DNA of 64,000 bases from Isoetes taiwanensis (GCA_021234155.1 JAJEKV010000072.1:5747676-5811675), one strand, 5' to 3'; counted from the stretch's first letter, positions 45,566 to 56,494 are shown. A program made the numbers and translations. Notes: generated by a model not told the origin, from the letters alone.

Positions 45566-47345
45566 AATCAAGTAAACAGACATATGGACCTCTTTAGAAT
45601 GTGCATGCAATCATAAACAAGAACTCTAGATCAAGGACTTTGATATGATTGCATTCATACCTTTAGTGGTTGTTGTAAAAAATTGAATAGTTCAGAAACC
45701 ACCTTATAATCTTCCAAGTGCTAGAAACTCTGGACTAGGATCGACAAAACTAAACCAAGCAGAGCTTACCAAGTAAACCAAGTAAACCAAGTATATCACA
45801 GACATGGATCAACCACAGTAAATCTGAATACTTTTGCTTTGCAGCCATCAATACACAGACATTTAGCATTTAGCAGCCACAACATAAAACTATAATCTGT
45901 TTATGCATAAAATACAGAAGCATACAGTTCAATTCGTTCATGAAAATTCTAACTCAATCTGTTCATGCATGTTATAACAAATTGTACCTCGTGTAACGAA
46001 AGAAAACAAATTGAGTTGCTTTGGGTCTGCTACATCCTTCCTTGGACGACCACCAACATTATTTCCTTCCTTCTTTTTGATCTTTGCACTTCTGACATGC
46101 CTGGATGACTTGATGTGCTCTTTTAAATTGAAACAAAGATCACCAGCACGTGGAAACAATGCCAAAGTCTTCAAACATACTTGGCAAATTATGTTTATGT
46201 CACTCAAATTTGCATAACCATTTACCGTAGCTTCATAGAGCTCAAAAGGAACACCGGTTTCCTCAACAACCTTAGCTACTTCCATCGACAAACATGAATC
46301 CACCTCAGCTTTGTTTTTTTCTTGGATGCTCTCAGCTCCAGAGTTACTTTCTGAACAAACATTCTTGTCTGCGTTTTGGTGCTTGCGCTCATAATTTTCA
46401 ACATGAGATCTAGTCTTACAATGATGTTTTACAAAATTATAAATTGTGTCATGATTACCTTTTCCATACTGCATATCATACTCTATGCACCAAACATAGA
46501 ATTTGGCCTGTCCATTCACATCAGCAGACATTATCTCACAATGATCTTTCCTACCATGATTCCAATAATTATCGGTCATCTTTTGATTCAAGTCTCTTTG
46601 CCATTTAATAACCTGTGCCTTTCTCGCTAGCTTGCTTTGTAATCTGCTCTCAACTTTAACATGACCACTACTAGCATCAACCGCCTTATTAACTTCCTCT
46701 ACGTCGTCTCCATCTCCTTCATCCTTGACCTCTATTATATCTGATTTTCTGCTCTCAGGCTGCAACAAAACAAGAGACTCATCTATAGTTGGCTTCACCC
46801 TTTTCTCCATTTGATAATCTACGAATTTGACATGTATCTCATCCCCATCGAAAGTGTACTTCTGTTCTTGCTTTGGCGACAACTGCAATCCTCTGTCGCC
46901 AAGGAAAACCCAACTACAGTCTTCAAGTAATTGCAGCTCATCGCTCTCAATCTCTTGCCGCAGCTCAGCATATGTTGCTCCTTCGCGTATCTTGATAAAT
47001 CCAACTTCTACGCTGTCGCCTCCATTTGCCAGGTAAATGTAAGTTGTTTTGTGATGCATAGCCTGATTTTATTTGATCAAAGTTAGTAACTAACTCACGA
47101 GTTTATCTAATCAAAGTATTATATAAAATATCGTACTTCTCTACTTCGGATGGTGCTCATGTTGTGTATAGAAAACTGGTTTTAATTGAAATGGAGATGT
47201 CTGCATTCATTGAAAAAACAAAAAATAAGCATTTTCAACATACTTACTAGAGCTGTAACTAAAATTGATCTCCATATTGCTGGTAGACAATATGTTCAAT
47301 AACCAAAGCGCAAACTTCAATGAGAAGGACAATTTAAGTTCATAA

Positions 47346-48110
47346 GAGCATCTTGTGGAAGTTGTTACTTGTATTCCAAGTCTACAAGCTGAAGAAAAAG
47401 CAGATGGACAATGGGCCCATCAAGGCGGGATGTTCTCAGGAGATGCAATGCTCTCATTCTCAAGCTACAGATTCACCTGTCAATCTTTAGGGGCACCATC
47501 GCCTGTGCTCCCACAAGATCGTAAAGCTGTTGCAGATTTCTGTGGATCTGTTAGATACCATACTAGAGTTGCAGATCTGAGCTTCAGATCAAATCTGTTC
47601 GACTTTGTTTTGCAATACCCCTGATGACCAATTTCTCCATGTTGCATGGTCCTATTCCCGGAATGGATAAGAGGTATGGTTCTTCCTATATATTGGTCTG
47701 TTCTCGTCTTCTTTTATCTGCCTTTGATACAAATTTCTCTGCTTCAATGCTTAGTGCTACACTGTCCCGTGCAGGATCAGCTTTTCCCTTGGAAGTCGAA
47801 GCATCAAGACTATCCAAACTTTCAAGCCATAGCAGGGAAAGAGGTAAGTCTTTTTGATCTAAAATATTTCAGATTTTGTGTTCATTTCATCTACAAAGAA
47901 ACCTCATTATTTTCTACCAAATGTTGTTGAATCGGTAACAACTACCCCAGATGCTAAAGAAGGAAGGAATTCATTCTAGATGGAATCAGAAGAGCTATAG
48001 CAGGAATGAGACTTCAAAGTTCTGCTTACATTCTTGCTCAGGCTTTTTGCAACGAGACAGCTGGGCTTTACCAAATCATTCTGCAGATGAACAGTCAACC
48101 TGATCAGTAA
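47346..48110 (+). CDS. Unidentified gene-like exons
   Basis: A first block (47355-47621) reads GMFSGDAMLSFSSYRFTCQS and VADFCGSVRYHTRVADLSFR, and continues one frame over as DDQFLHVAWSYSRN. A second block near 47765-47841 reads PVQDQLFPWKSKHQDYPNFQ before a GAG|GTAAGT donor. A third, ending at a TAA at about 48108, reads EFILDGIRRAIAGMRLQSSA and LYQIILQMNSQPDQ. The blocks look like exons of one protein with at least one frameshift. I do not recognise it. It lies next to the 5' end of transposase copy 2 and may be carried by that element. Confidence 0.4.
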
Positions 48111-48427
48111 CAAGGCATTTACCTTTTTTCTTGTCATGCACTAATAACACAATCAACTGTAACATCAAGATTCAGAATTTGAATGGAAATTCTGGCAATT
48201 TCAGAGCAAATGTGGAGATGCGTCACGGTGATCCCCAAGATGTGGATCCAGGATAATGCTCATTCATTTTATCAGAAATCAATAAAAATGAGACTCTCGG
48301 CATATTATCACATCCTTCATATTACCAACTTGCAAGCAAGATTGCATGGTCCAATTGGAGGATTGAAGGGCAACACGTTATGGCAAATAACCAACCATGC
48401 ATCTAAATAGGTCACAGGAAACATTAC

Positions 48428-48505
48428 CAGATGCACAGAAGAAGCAGCCTTGAGGTGTTCGAATCCTTAAGACACTACCAGACGTTTGCTCTCCAAAGTC
48501 CAATC
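48428..48505 (-). CDS. Isolated splice-bounded exon, unidentified
   Basis: Acceptor TTGCAG|G and donor CTG|GTAATG enclose 78 nt reading LDFGEQTSGSVLRIRTPQGC, then FFCASG. Canonical sites and phase make a real exon plausible, but its partners were not found. Confidence 0.35.
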
Positions 48506-48690
48506 CTGCAAGAAGACAATGCAAGTCACCAATAAATGTCAATATAAAACTAATAAAAATGCATTTGCCGTGAGATTGCAAGAGGTGATCTTACCTAAGG
48601 GGTATTAAAGCTTAGTGAAGAAGTTGAAAAGCATGAATCTAAATTCTTTCTTTGAATAGTTGATCGAAATGAAAAATGGCCCGCTCCCTT

Positions 48691-48750
48691 CCTAGCTCTG
48701 AGTTAACCAATCAACCCATTCCTAGCTCTGAGTTAACCAATCAACCCATC
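48691..48750. repeat. 30-bp perfect tandem duplication
   Basis: CCTAGCTCTGAGTTAACCAA plus TCAACCCAT(T/C) occurs twice in direct succession. Confidence 0.95.
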
Positions 48751-49503
48751 TCGTGCCATACGAGAAGTCTTATCCCGCCATCACCGACCCCTCGTCGTAC
48801 GGATATGGTTTAAAAAACAAAATACCTTATTTTACTAGTACGTATACGACAAGTAAGACAAAAAAACCCCTTTTCGTCCACGCACGTAGTACATACGAAT
48901 TATATTAAGTGATACCCCCGGGCATTTGTGTTTATCTTTCTTGTATTTCAGGGAACAAAGGGAAGCAAAAGGTGTGATTGCCTAAAACAGTAGTTTGCTG
49001 ATCATAAACTGTAGCATTTGGTCATAAACAGTGGCATTTTGTTATCACCTTCACAGCAATTTTGTTATGGCAGAATGCTTCACATTTCTGTCCAAGACTA
49101 CAGTCACTTGCATGCTTAAAACATTTTGTTATGCTTAATAGCATGCTGATCTATCGAATTTGATATCGGATGCCAATCTATTTGTATTCAAGGTTATAAA
49201 GCAGCATGTCTTCTGCAGTCAAAGACAATGATAAACAAGTCTCTATCTTGGCATAATGCCTAATGAAGCTGAATCATACATTCCTGTATGATATTTCATG
49301 TTAACAAAATCTGAGGTGCAATTTTTGTGGATTTATCAAATTGCATGACCTTGTATTAACTGTCTAGATGATATACAACAAAGGCTTAAAAACTTTCGGA
49401 TGTTTTTTGGTCGTTTTTAATACTATCACATTAGTCTTATCATACCAGGTCTCATGTTTCTCTTACTGACTTCTAAATTTGTTGTATGCACATATATACT
49501 GTT

Positions 49504-50436
49504 CAGGGTATTTTTTTAGTGGCCCCGGCGGGCCAGTTGGCCACACATTCACATATTTCGTAAAATAGTCGGCCACGCCTGAGTAGGATGCATTCTCACC
49601 ATGACCAAAGGGTGGTGGCCAGTTCAAAGTACCATTTAATTAAATTTACTTCATAAGTGGCCAATTTGATATTTGCCAAATCTTCAAACCCCTATGGCAT
49701 GGCCATTCCAAAATGTTATGTGCACTGGCAACTTGTTGTGGTGGCCACTTGAACCATGGAATAATTTTATATTTTAAGGGCTATGGCCAAGCTCTATATT
49801 GACCAAGTATAGGGACTTAATTTTGCCACTTGTAGGGGGTTGAAATCTATTTGAGTTTAGCCCTAAAATTCTAAAAGCATATCTAATAATGTAGTATTTT
49901 GTTTTTTTTTTCTCTCTCTCTCTCTCTCTTCGATTTGCAATTTACATCCCAAATTTGTTCTTCGTCATCTAGCTCGAATATGCTCATCATCACCCCAATT
50001 CAAATCAAGGTTAGTTTCCATTTACCAAGTGCCTGCATTATGGCTTTGGGTGAGATCTGTCCTACCAAATCCATTTGCGCTTCTGCCTAAATTCAACATG
50101 TTTAGAACATTCAAATGATCTTATAGTAATCTTAGTTAGAGAAGTGTAGCAATCTTAATTAGAGAAGTGTAGCATGTATTTGTATAGAACGTCATAGAAA
50201 CTAGATATCATCTTAGTGACGTGGCTATCATCTTTACATTTTTGATGTATGGATGTGGCCAATTCAAATTCTTGAAAAAAAAATAGTTTTATGATTTCGC
50301 CATTTAAGTTACAACCTTTTGCTATAATGATTTGGAAAAGGGCTAGACCAAACTACACTTATCAAATTATTTAAGGTAAGTAGTGGCCAATATTTTACGC
50401 CCCATCAAATATGTAAGGAGGTTAAAAAATACCCTG
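49504..50436. mobile_element. Non-autonomous hAT-type element, 933 bp, 8-bp target duplication
   Basis: Ends CAGGGTATTTTTTTA and TAAAAAATACCCTG are inverted repeats. ATACTGTT flanks both sides (49496-49503 and 50437-50444). Termini of CAGGG type with an 8-bp duplication fit hAT. There is no transposase; the interior repeats words such as GTGGCCA. Mobilisation would depend on an autonomous relative. Confidence 0.8.
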
Positions 50437-50752
50437 ATACTGTTTTGTGTGTCTGGTCCACAATTAGTTATATCATGCCAATTATCATATTTCTTGTACT
50501 GACTTCTAATTTGTTGTATTTGCTAGATGGAAGTGCACATATAGCTGATAAAAAATCATTCTCATTCTCATTTTGCATGTTTTGGATTGTAAAAATTGGA
50601 CGACTTAAAGATCAGGGCGTTCAACTTGTTCTAAAAACCATTTTATATTCGAATATTTAAGCTTGTTTTACAAAAAAAGCAAGTGCAGACTGCAAGCTTG
50701 CCAACCAGTTTACAACCTTATAAAACACATTACAGCAAAAAGCTTGCAAGGT

Positions 50753-50853
50753 GATTATCCTCTGAGACTATATTCCTGCCTCTGCATTTGTATTTTGCTT
50801 TTTGGCTTGGAGTTTCAATAAAGTTTGTCGTCCATCAAAAAAAAAAAAAGAAA
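50753..50853 (+). mobile_element. Very short LINE 3' insertion with 16-bp target duplication
   Basis: AAAAAGCTTGCAAGGT occurs at 50737-50752 and 50854-50869. Between them lies a 3' UTR-like segment ending CAATAAAGTTTGTCGTCC and an A-rich tail. This is a strongly 5'-truncated LINE copy. Confidence 0.75.
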
Positions 50854-51049
50854 AAAAAGCTTGCAAGGTTTTTACAAATAGTTGCTTTACATTACAGCAA
50901 AAAGCACATTGCATGTTTAAGGATTTACACCTAAAAGCATTTACAGTACAGCCGAGAAGCAAAACATGAAGATTTCGAGAAAAACATGATATTTCATACT
51001 GAAGTTGAGATCAAAGCACTGTTTTCAGACTAAATATGAGATCATGACA

Positions 51050-51316
51050 CTAAAAGTGGTCGGGAGGGGGCATCTTCAAAACCACTCGAAGGTAAAGCCC
51101 ATCTGCTTCCATACTAATCTGCAAAAGACGCTTCTCAGCTGGATTTACCTGCTCAATCCACTGGTGCACCTTATCAGAGACTCTAGCTCCTTGTTCCACC
51201 AAGCGCTGCACCTCCAAGCACGAAAACTTAGCCGCAGAAGTCGTCTGCATGCCCGGATGGCTAGAGGAGGTCGATTCTCCCACAGGCTTCCTGGCAGTGT
51301 ATTTGATCCTTGCCAT
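51050..51316 (-). CDS. Small unidentified protein with an H3-like first motif
   Basis: Start MARIKYTARKPVGES at 51316, giving 88 residues and ending PPPDHF. The opening superficially resembles histone H3 (ARTKQTARK), but the rest (CLEVQRLVEQGARVSDKVHQ) is unrelated. Such openings occur in plant retroelement-encoded proteins, which is inference. The leader upstream is CT-rich on the coding strand, as in plant 5' UTRs, and carries a tandem repeat. An alternative start lies 7 codons upstream. Confidence 0.4.
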   Translation of the reverse strand: MARIKYTARKPVGESTSSSHPGMQTTSAAKFSCLEVQRLVEQGARVSDKVHQWIEQVNPAEKRLLQISMEADGLYLRVVLKMPPPDHF

Positions 51317-51331
51317 ATTTCCTTTAAACAA

Positions 51332-51412
51332 GAGCAAATCGGAAGAGAAGGCAAATCGAAAGAGAAGGCAAATCGGAAGAGCAAATCGGAAGAGAAGAGC
51401 AAATCGGAAGAG
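51332..51412. repeat. Purine-rich tandem repeat (GCAAATCGGAAGAGAAG unit)
   Basis: About five variable-length copies of GCAAATCGGAAGAGAAG lie directly upstream of the small minus-strand frame. Confidence 0.9.
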
Positions 51413-51982
51413 ATCTGAGAGAAAGGAGATAAGGAATCAACTGAGAGAGAAATGAATCGACAAAGGTCCAATCAACCATCATTTAATGCCGTTATTTGCA
51501 TGTCTCAAAACTCGAGCCATGCAATAATACCTTTAATATCCAATATCTTTCTTATTTAACCTTATTTCAATCCTTCAATACCATATTTCTTTCCCTATAG
51601 TTCTCTAAGCTAGTTCTCATACATTATTCTAAGTTCTAAGATATTTTATTCTAATATCATTCTAATAGCATTCCAAGCTAGTTCTCAAGTCCAATGGTGT
51701 AATGGGAAAAACATTTCGATTATTCACCTCCTCTGTTGCATAGACCCCGTGATCCATGTGCCATGTTTACCCTGGAACGTGACCAATGTCCATGGGGATC
51801 CATGCAAGCATATGTGGCCTCTAAATGGAACCCTAGACCTATGTCCTCACAAAAGGTACAAAGTTGGAAAGGGATATAGGTTCTATACGTACAAAATTCA
51901 AATTCCTGACGTATAAAGTCAAAAAATACGTATTTTTTAATAAAATACGTATTTAAACCTCGCCGGCCGGAAAAAAAATTTT

Positions 51983-52231
51983 GCGTACGCGAAAGCTTTG
52001 CAATAGCGTACGCGAAAATTTCTTCGCATACGCGAAATACAAAGTTTTGCTTTGCAAAAGTACAAGTCTGACATTCGCGTACGCTAAAAGGTAAGTTTCG
52101 CGTACGCAAAAATTTGTTCGCGTACGTAAAGTAGACCATTTCGCGTACGCAAAAACGGCGCGGTGTTCGCGTACGCATTTCGGTACGCGAAAAAGTTTTC
52201 GCGTACGCGAAACTGAAGTTTTCACGTACGT
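51983..52231. repeat. Cluster of GCGTACGC palindromes
   Basis: Exact GCGTACGC occurs at 51983, 52006, 52077, 52100, 52143, 52169 and 52201. Near matches are at 52026, 52120, 52182 and 52224. Most are extended to TTCGCGTACGCGAAA-like palindromes. Spacings are mostly 19-26 bp, close to two helical turns. A TATATATA segment follows at about 52242. Confidence 0.9.
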
Positions 52232-52259
52232 GAAGTTTTTTTATATATATGCGGCGCGG

Positions 52260-53477
52260 TGTTTCAGTTTTTGTGCCGCAAAGAAGGTATTCTTCTGCGC
52301 CAAACCTTCCAACTTGCCCCCCAAAACTTTTTTTTTTTTGTTTTTCTTAGTTTTTAGACATTTTGTTGTTGTTTTTTTTATAGTTAGGCTAGGCAAGGTC
52401 CTCAGTTAGGCCATCGCCTGTTGCCCCCCTGTGTAAGGGGCGTGACGATGGTGAGTGCCTTGTTCTGTGGGATGAGCTTGGTCTATTTTAGAAAAAGAAT
52501 AAAAAAACTAGCAAGAGGCACACCAGAAGGCTTTAGGAAGGTAAGACGTTATCATCAAATGGTTTGTGATAAGTTTGTGGTTGTAAATAATTGTATTTTG
52601 TTGATGGCACAAATCACAATGTTATTTTAACATATTAAATTTTTCTCTTTCGCAGAAGGAACCAGTGGTTGTTGTAGCCATGTTGGGTGGATTGGTGCTT
52701 TTGAATGGTTTGTATTTATGTCTGGGGACATTTTTTTGTTTGGATTGTTTTTGTGTTGGTAAATCCTTTGCTTTAAGTTTCTTGTTTGGCCTATATACTT
52801 CTTCATAGTTGGTCTGCATGTTATCGAGTATATTGTAATTTGTTTTTATTCCTTTTCGCTTGTACCTAATTGAACATTTGGAATTTTGTTTTAGTTTTTT
52901 TTTAAACAATATCATTTGGAACTTTGACTCATGAAGATGGTCGATTATAAAATTGACAAACGGATAAGTGTTCAAGATGTGATATTTTCAGCTCGACTCT
53001 TAGAGACCTACATGAAAAAATATGGGGATCTTAGTAATATATATAAATATATATTGGTGCAGTGATTTATGTTATACTTTATTAAGACTTGGCTTTACCT
53101 GTCGGTTCGGGATCAGGGAAGAAGTCAAGATTCCCAAATAGTTCTAGGGCTAGCCGTTCATCTACTATGTATGTAAGTTTTTACGCTGTCATTGGGTTGT
53201 TGTCCTTGTGATTATTTTTCTATGCCTTCATTAAGTTTTCCATGATGCTTTGTGATGAGCGTTTGTTCAAAGATAGGCATTCTTGCACTGTTAGGTTGTA
53301 TCCGACATGTAGTATTGATGCTTGGTATGGAGAGATGCCCTCAGACACATCCTCTAGCAGTTTGTTTCATTGTTTCTTTGTTAAGGCATCATAGTTTGCT
53401 TCAACATTTGCCTTCTTGAGGATGTATTTTAAGATCCCTATTTGATTGGTGAGAAGAAGAATAAGAATTAGAGTCAC
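52260..53477. other. No confidently supported gene
   Basis: A Lys-rich minus-strand frame at 52622-52975 and a short minus-strand stretch near 53200-53400 (LLEDVSEGISPYQASILHVG) are coding-like but unidentified. They lie downstream of the PIF1-like helicase and may belong to the same element. Confidence 0.3.
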
Positions 53478-53541
53478 TTCTAATGTTGCATAATAGACTA
53501 AGGGTTAAGAGTCTAATGTTGCATAATAGACTAAGGGTTTA
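53478..53541. repeat. 33-bp tandem duplication
   Basis: TCTAATGTTGCATAATAGAC plus TAAGGGTT(A/T)A occurs twice head to tail. Confidence 0.9.
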
Positions 53542-53619
53542 CCTTCAGCAGGTGCGTCATTGTATTCCATTTGAAATGTTTCTTTTTCTTCTTTTGCTGC
53601 TTTTGTAAACTCCTCTATC

Positions 53620-53688
53620 TCATTCCCATAGACCGATTGGTCTCCGTGGACGATAAAAGTACCTTCCTTCCTTCCTTCCTTCCTTGAT
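53620..53688 (+). mobile_element. LINE 3' tail (5'-truncated) with CTTC repeats
   Basis: CCCATAGACCGATTGG leads to TCTCCGTGGACGATAAAAG and then CTTC repeats, nearly the same as the end of the LINE at 23.6 kb. Only about 65 bp were inserted. Confidence 0.7.
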
Positions 53689-54110
53689 GTATTCCATGGG
53701 TTCCTTTCCGCATAGGTTTACGAATCGCATTGTTTGGCTAAATAATGTAATTGTGGAGGAATTTGTTGAATCTTTTGCTTTCTTATCATCCTGATGTTTC
53801 TTGATCTCTTCTAGAAATGATTTATAAAACTGCAAGATGGTATAAGATAATTACCTTTATTTGTTATGGTGCATTACTTTAGTATGTGTTATATTCTTGG
53901 AGTTGTACCATGCTTGTGGTTGGTCTTTTTCTTCCGGCACTTGATTCCGCTGTGTCTTTTCTCTTGGTGGTTTTATCTTTTGCCATTTGGTTGCTGGATT
54001 TTAAGTGGCATTGATCAAAATTTATGTGATTTTTAACAATTTGACTCTTATTTCTTATCAAATCAAATTTCTGTTATGTAATTATTTTAGCCTTGTGATG
54101 TTTTACCTTT

Positions 54111-54640
54111 TCAGTCCCATGAGAAGCTCTTATTCGGTTGGAAGTCTATAGTGCTTAGTGGTCTTACAATGCGCAATTGATCTTTTGATTTCACCCTCGA
54201 AAACATAACATATAGTAGGCCTGGTGAGAATGCTTTTCGGACAACAATGAGTGCCTTGTTATTGATTGTTGCGCCTTGGGACTTGTGGGCAGTCATTGCA
54301 TAGGCTAGGGCGATAGGGAACGTTTTTTTGTAAAACCTTTTTCCATTATGGTACTTGTATTGAATTTTTGATCGTCGTACTTCAATGTACCGTGATGTAT
54401 CGTTGATATTGCATATGATGTATCTCACTTGGTTGTTTATAGCAATGTCTATATAAGAAACTGTTCCTGTGGTGCCATTGGCAATTGAGGACGATACATC
54501 AATGTTTGTCGTTAGGATAATCTTGGATCCTACTGCTACATGGGGTATTTCATGGAAGCTTCTTTCTGATAGCCATGCATCCAACTCTGCTTCATCATCG
54601 ACATTTGTATCCGCAACTATTTCAAAATGTGAAAATTTGA
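54111..54640 (-). pseudogene. PIF1-like helicase C terminus (Helitron-type)
   Basis: The frame reads IKFSHFEIVADTN, VAVGSKIILTTNIDVSSSIA, NGTTGTVSYIDI, then the late helicase motifs FPIALAYAMTAHKSQGAT (motif V-like) and GLLYVMFSRVKSKDQLRI (motif VI, SRV). This is the C-terminal end of a PIF1-family superfamily 1B helicase. Plant Helitrons encode such helicases fused to Rep, and cellular PIF1 is an alternative. No Rep domain or upstream Walker motifs are present in the window to the right, so it is a fragment. Downstream Lys-rich frames may be accessory. Confidence 0.75.
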
Positions 54641-54993
54641 TGTGACAATTGCAGTAATGAATATATGATGCACATTCTGATGTTACATTTTATATTTATT
54701 CACTTCTTTGACCGTTTTCTTCAAAAAGATCAATGTCTTCCATTTCAGAACATGTACTTTCAAGAGTCCAAAATTAGACACCCCTACTTGCAGTGCATAA
54801 AAATTATTGAATTAAAGACAGTAATGACATGAAATTATAGTTTTAGCATAAATCAAACATCAAGTTGTATGGATTGAAGATGATAACAACTATTTCTAGA
54901 CAAGTTTATATAGAAGCGGACTATTGCAATCCACATTGGATGCCTTTTCTCGGCACGATGTTTGATCTTGTTTAAAAGAGAGATCCTAAGCAA

Positions 54994-55171
54994 TGCATCA
55001 TTGTGGATACGATAGTGAAAAGGAAACAACTGTCTTCAGCAATGAAGCAAAATGCCAAGGCTTTTGATCTGCTAGTCAGAGTGGGTGCATCATGGTGGAT
55101 ATGATTGTGAAACGGAAACAACTATCTTCAACAATAAAGCAAAATGCCAAGGCTTTCGATCTGCTAGTAGA
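54994..55171. repeat. 92-bp tandem duplication in coding-like sequence
   Basis: TGCATCATTGTGGATACGAT at 54994 recurs as TGCATCATGGTGGATATGAT at about 55086. Similarity continues through AAGCAAAATGCCAAGGCTTT to about 55171. Both copies translate to DxIVKRKQLSSxxKQNAKAF. Confidence 0.85.
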
Positions 55172-55380
55172 GTGTGAAGTGTCCTTAAGAAGAAGATGGG
55201 TCTTAAGTTGGCTAAGTTCAATTCCTGCAACTCATGGTGCAGCATCGAAATGGTTATGCAGTTCATTGAGAATGGGGCTGCAGAGGTCATCCATAGTGCC
55301 AGTAGCATTGTTAGACTGAAAAACGTATGCTACGAGGTGTGCTACAGGGTGTATTATTATTTGAAGACTTCATTTTTATG
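55092..55380 (+). CDS. Unidentified helical reading frame
   Basis: MVDMIVKRKQLSSTIKQNAK then AFDLLVE, continuing after a one-base shift as MGLKLAKFNSCNSWCSIEMV and QFIENGAAEVIHSASS. The composition looks like an amphipathic helical protein. The upstream 92-bp duplication adds a second copy of its start. No family recognised. Confidence 0.3.
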
Positions 55381-55429
55381 AGGATCTCTACATATTCAAG
55401 CTTTGCAGCAGTATTTTACTATGATGATT

Positions 55430-55817
55430 AGTTAATGTAATGATCAACGAGGCAGACAATTTGGATGCAAAGATGAGTTTAGAGTTTGTAAGATGGTTGT
55501 TGATGAGAGGCAGTGGAAAATTCAGCATATACAGAGCATGGCTATGGAAACAAGGCTCTTCAGCTTTATCATGACGTGCATTTAGAAGAGCACCCATGCA
55601 GGGACTTGCTGCAGAAAAGGGTATATCAATCAAATTACCCGACCGAGATATAATTTTAAGAATATCACACTTGTTCATTTGTGAGACAAATGCAAAAGGC
55701 CAGATTTTTTGGACGCCAGATATTCTCATGCAATGTCCTGATGACAACATACGAAAATTACCTCTACTGATGAGTTCAAAGTGTGCTTCAAAAAAAGTAA
55801 ACTACAATGACATGTAG
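55430..55817 (+). pseudogene. Unidentified reading frame with one in-frame stop
   Basis: The frame runs DAKMSLEFVRWLLMRGSGKF, meets a TGA near 55575, and continues LAAEKGISIKLPDRDIILRI to KKVNYNDM and TAG. A 120-codon antisense frame overlaps, so the coding strand is uncertain. No motif recognised. Confidence 0.25.
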
Positions 55818-56490
55818 ATTGTACCTGTGTAGAGAGTGGCTATGGTCCTGGTCGATACCTATTTGAAAACTAACCAACATCAGGAAAAGAGATGCACAGA
55901 CAAAAGATCCCAGAAAACAGAAGAATACTTTTCAATATTTCGAGGAAAAAGTCCGTCTAGGCACAATGCCCACCTAATCGCATTGGGAGCTTCTATGTCT
56001 TCAATACATTGGTGAAGGTGTGCTGAAGAATCTCTGCTTGATGGTAACAGAGATAACAACGTCCAAAGAACAGGACTTTTCATGCCATAACTCCGGCAGA
56101 GGCTCAGCAAAGCAAACCAATTACCAGTAGAATAGACAAATCCAGCATGCATGCATTCACTTCAGCATGCATGTTTAATAGAATAGGTAGCCACATGTAG
56201 CAAGGCTTCAGTGCATGTATGCGCTACATATCCAACTCTAAACAATTGCTTCCATATGGTGTGTGCAGGAACCAAGTATAACATAGATTTCCATCTAAAC
56301 TTTAGATAACAATGAGCAGCATATTTTCAAAAAAAAAACAATGAGTTGTCCATCTGCATATAGATTCTCCAACATACGATCTTTCCTTGCTATGCGAGGC
56401 AGTTGTTCACATCTACGACGTGGTTTTATAAGGTGTCCTATTGGATGTCTGCTATAATTTGATGTTGACAAGGCATGCTAAGAGCATTCA
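55818..56490. other. No supported gene
   Basis: A minus-strand frame of 90 codons (55880-56152) has no recognised features. The rest is AT-rich. Confidence 0.35.
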
Positions 56491-56494
56491 GAAC

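Larger units (their letters stand above)
37678..47059 (-). pseudogene. Transposase-like gene, copy 2 (near full length, interrupted by a LINE)
   Basis: Exon 1 is 45988-47059: an N-terminal ubiquitin-like fold pattern (TYAELRQEIESDELQLLEDC, SWVFLGDRG), an acidic linker, and a zinc-finger pattern C-x2-C...H-x5-H (ICQVCLKTLALFPRAG, H...SSRH). A 45-nt exon lies at 44862-44906. Next is 43673-44179 (Cys-rich CSFCASIPKEMDF; basic helix KARVEVRKLKREL). The core from 43649 has SINFAGPSISTTRR, VAEDETVVKQSIHWLARDD and VRSQWQEILRLWDVHLR. The LINE splits it at FGDDVV. The rest (39504 to 37678) ends KRTFVQ-unrelated GMKGKQKLG and TAG. Layout resembles P/THAP9-like transposases (zinc finger, coiled coil, RNase H-like core, CENFFS-type tail), but no catalytic triad was proven. 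A TAA after RTLGT and a frameshift near 38470 break it. Confidence 0.6.

Noticed and set aside
51953..52225. Minus-strand frames rich in FAYAK/RVRE-type repeats
   Set aside because: They are translations of the GCGTACGC palindrome array, not a protein.
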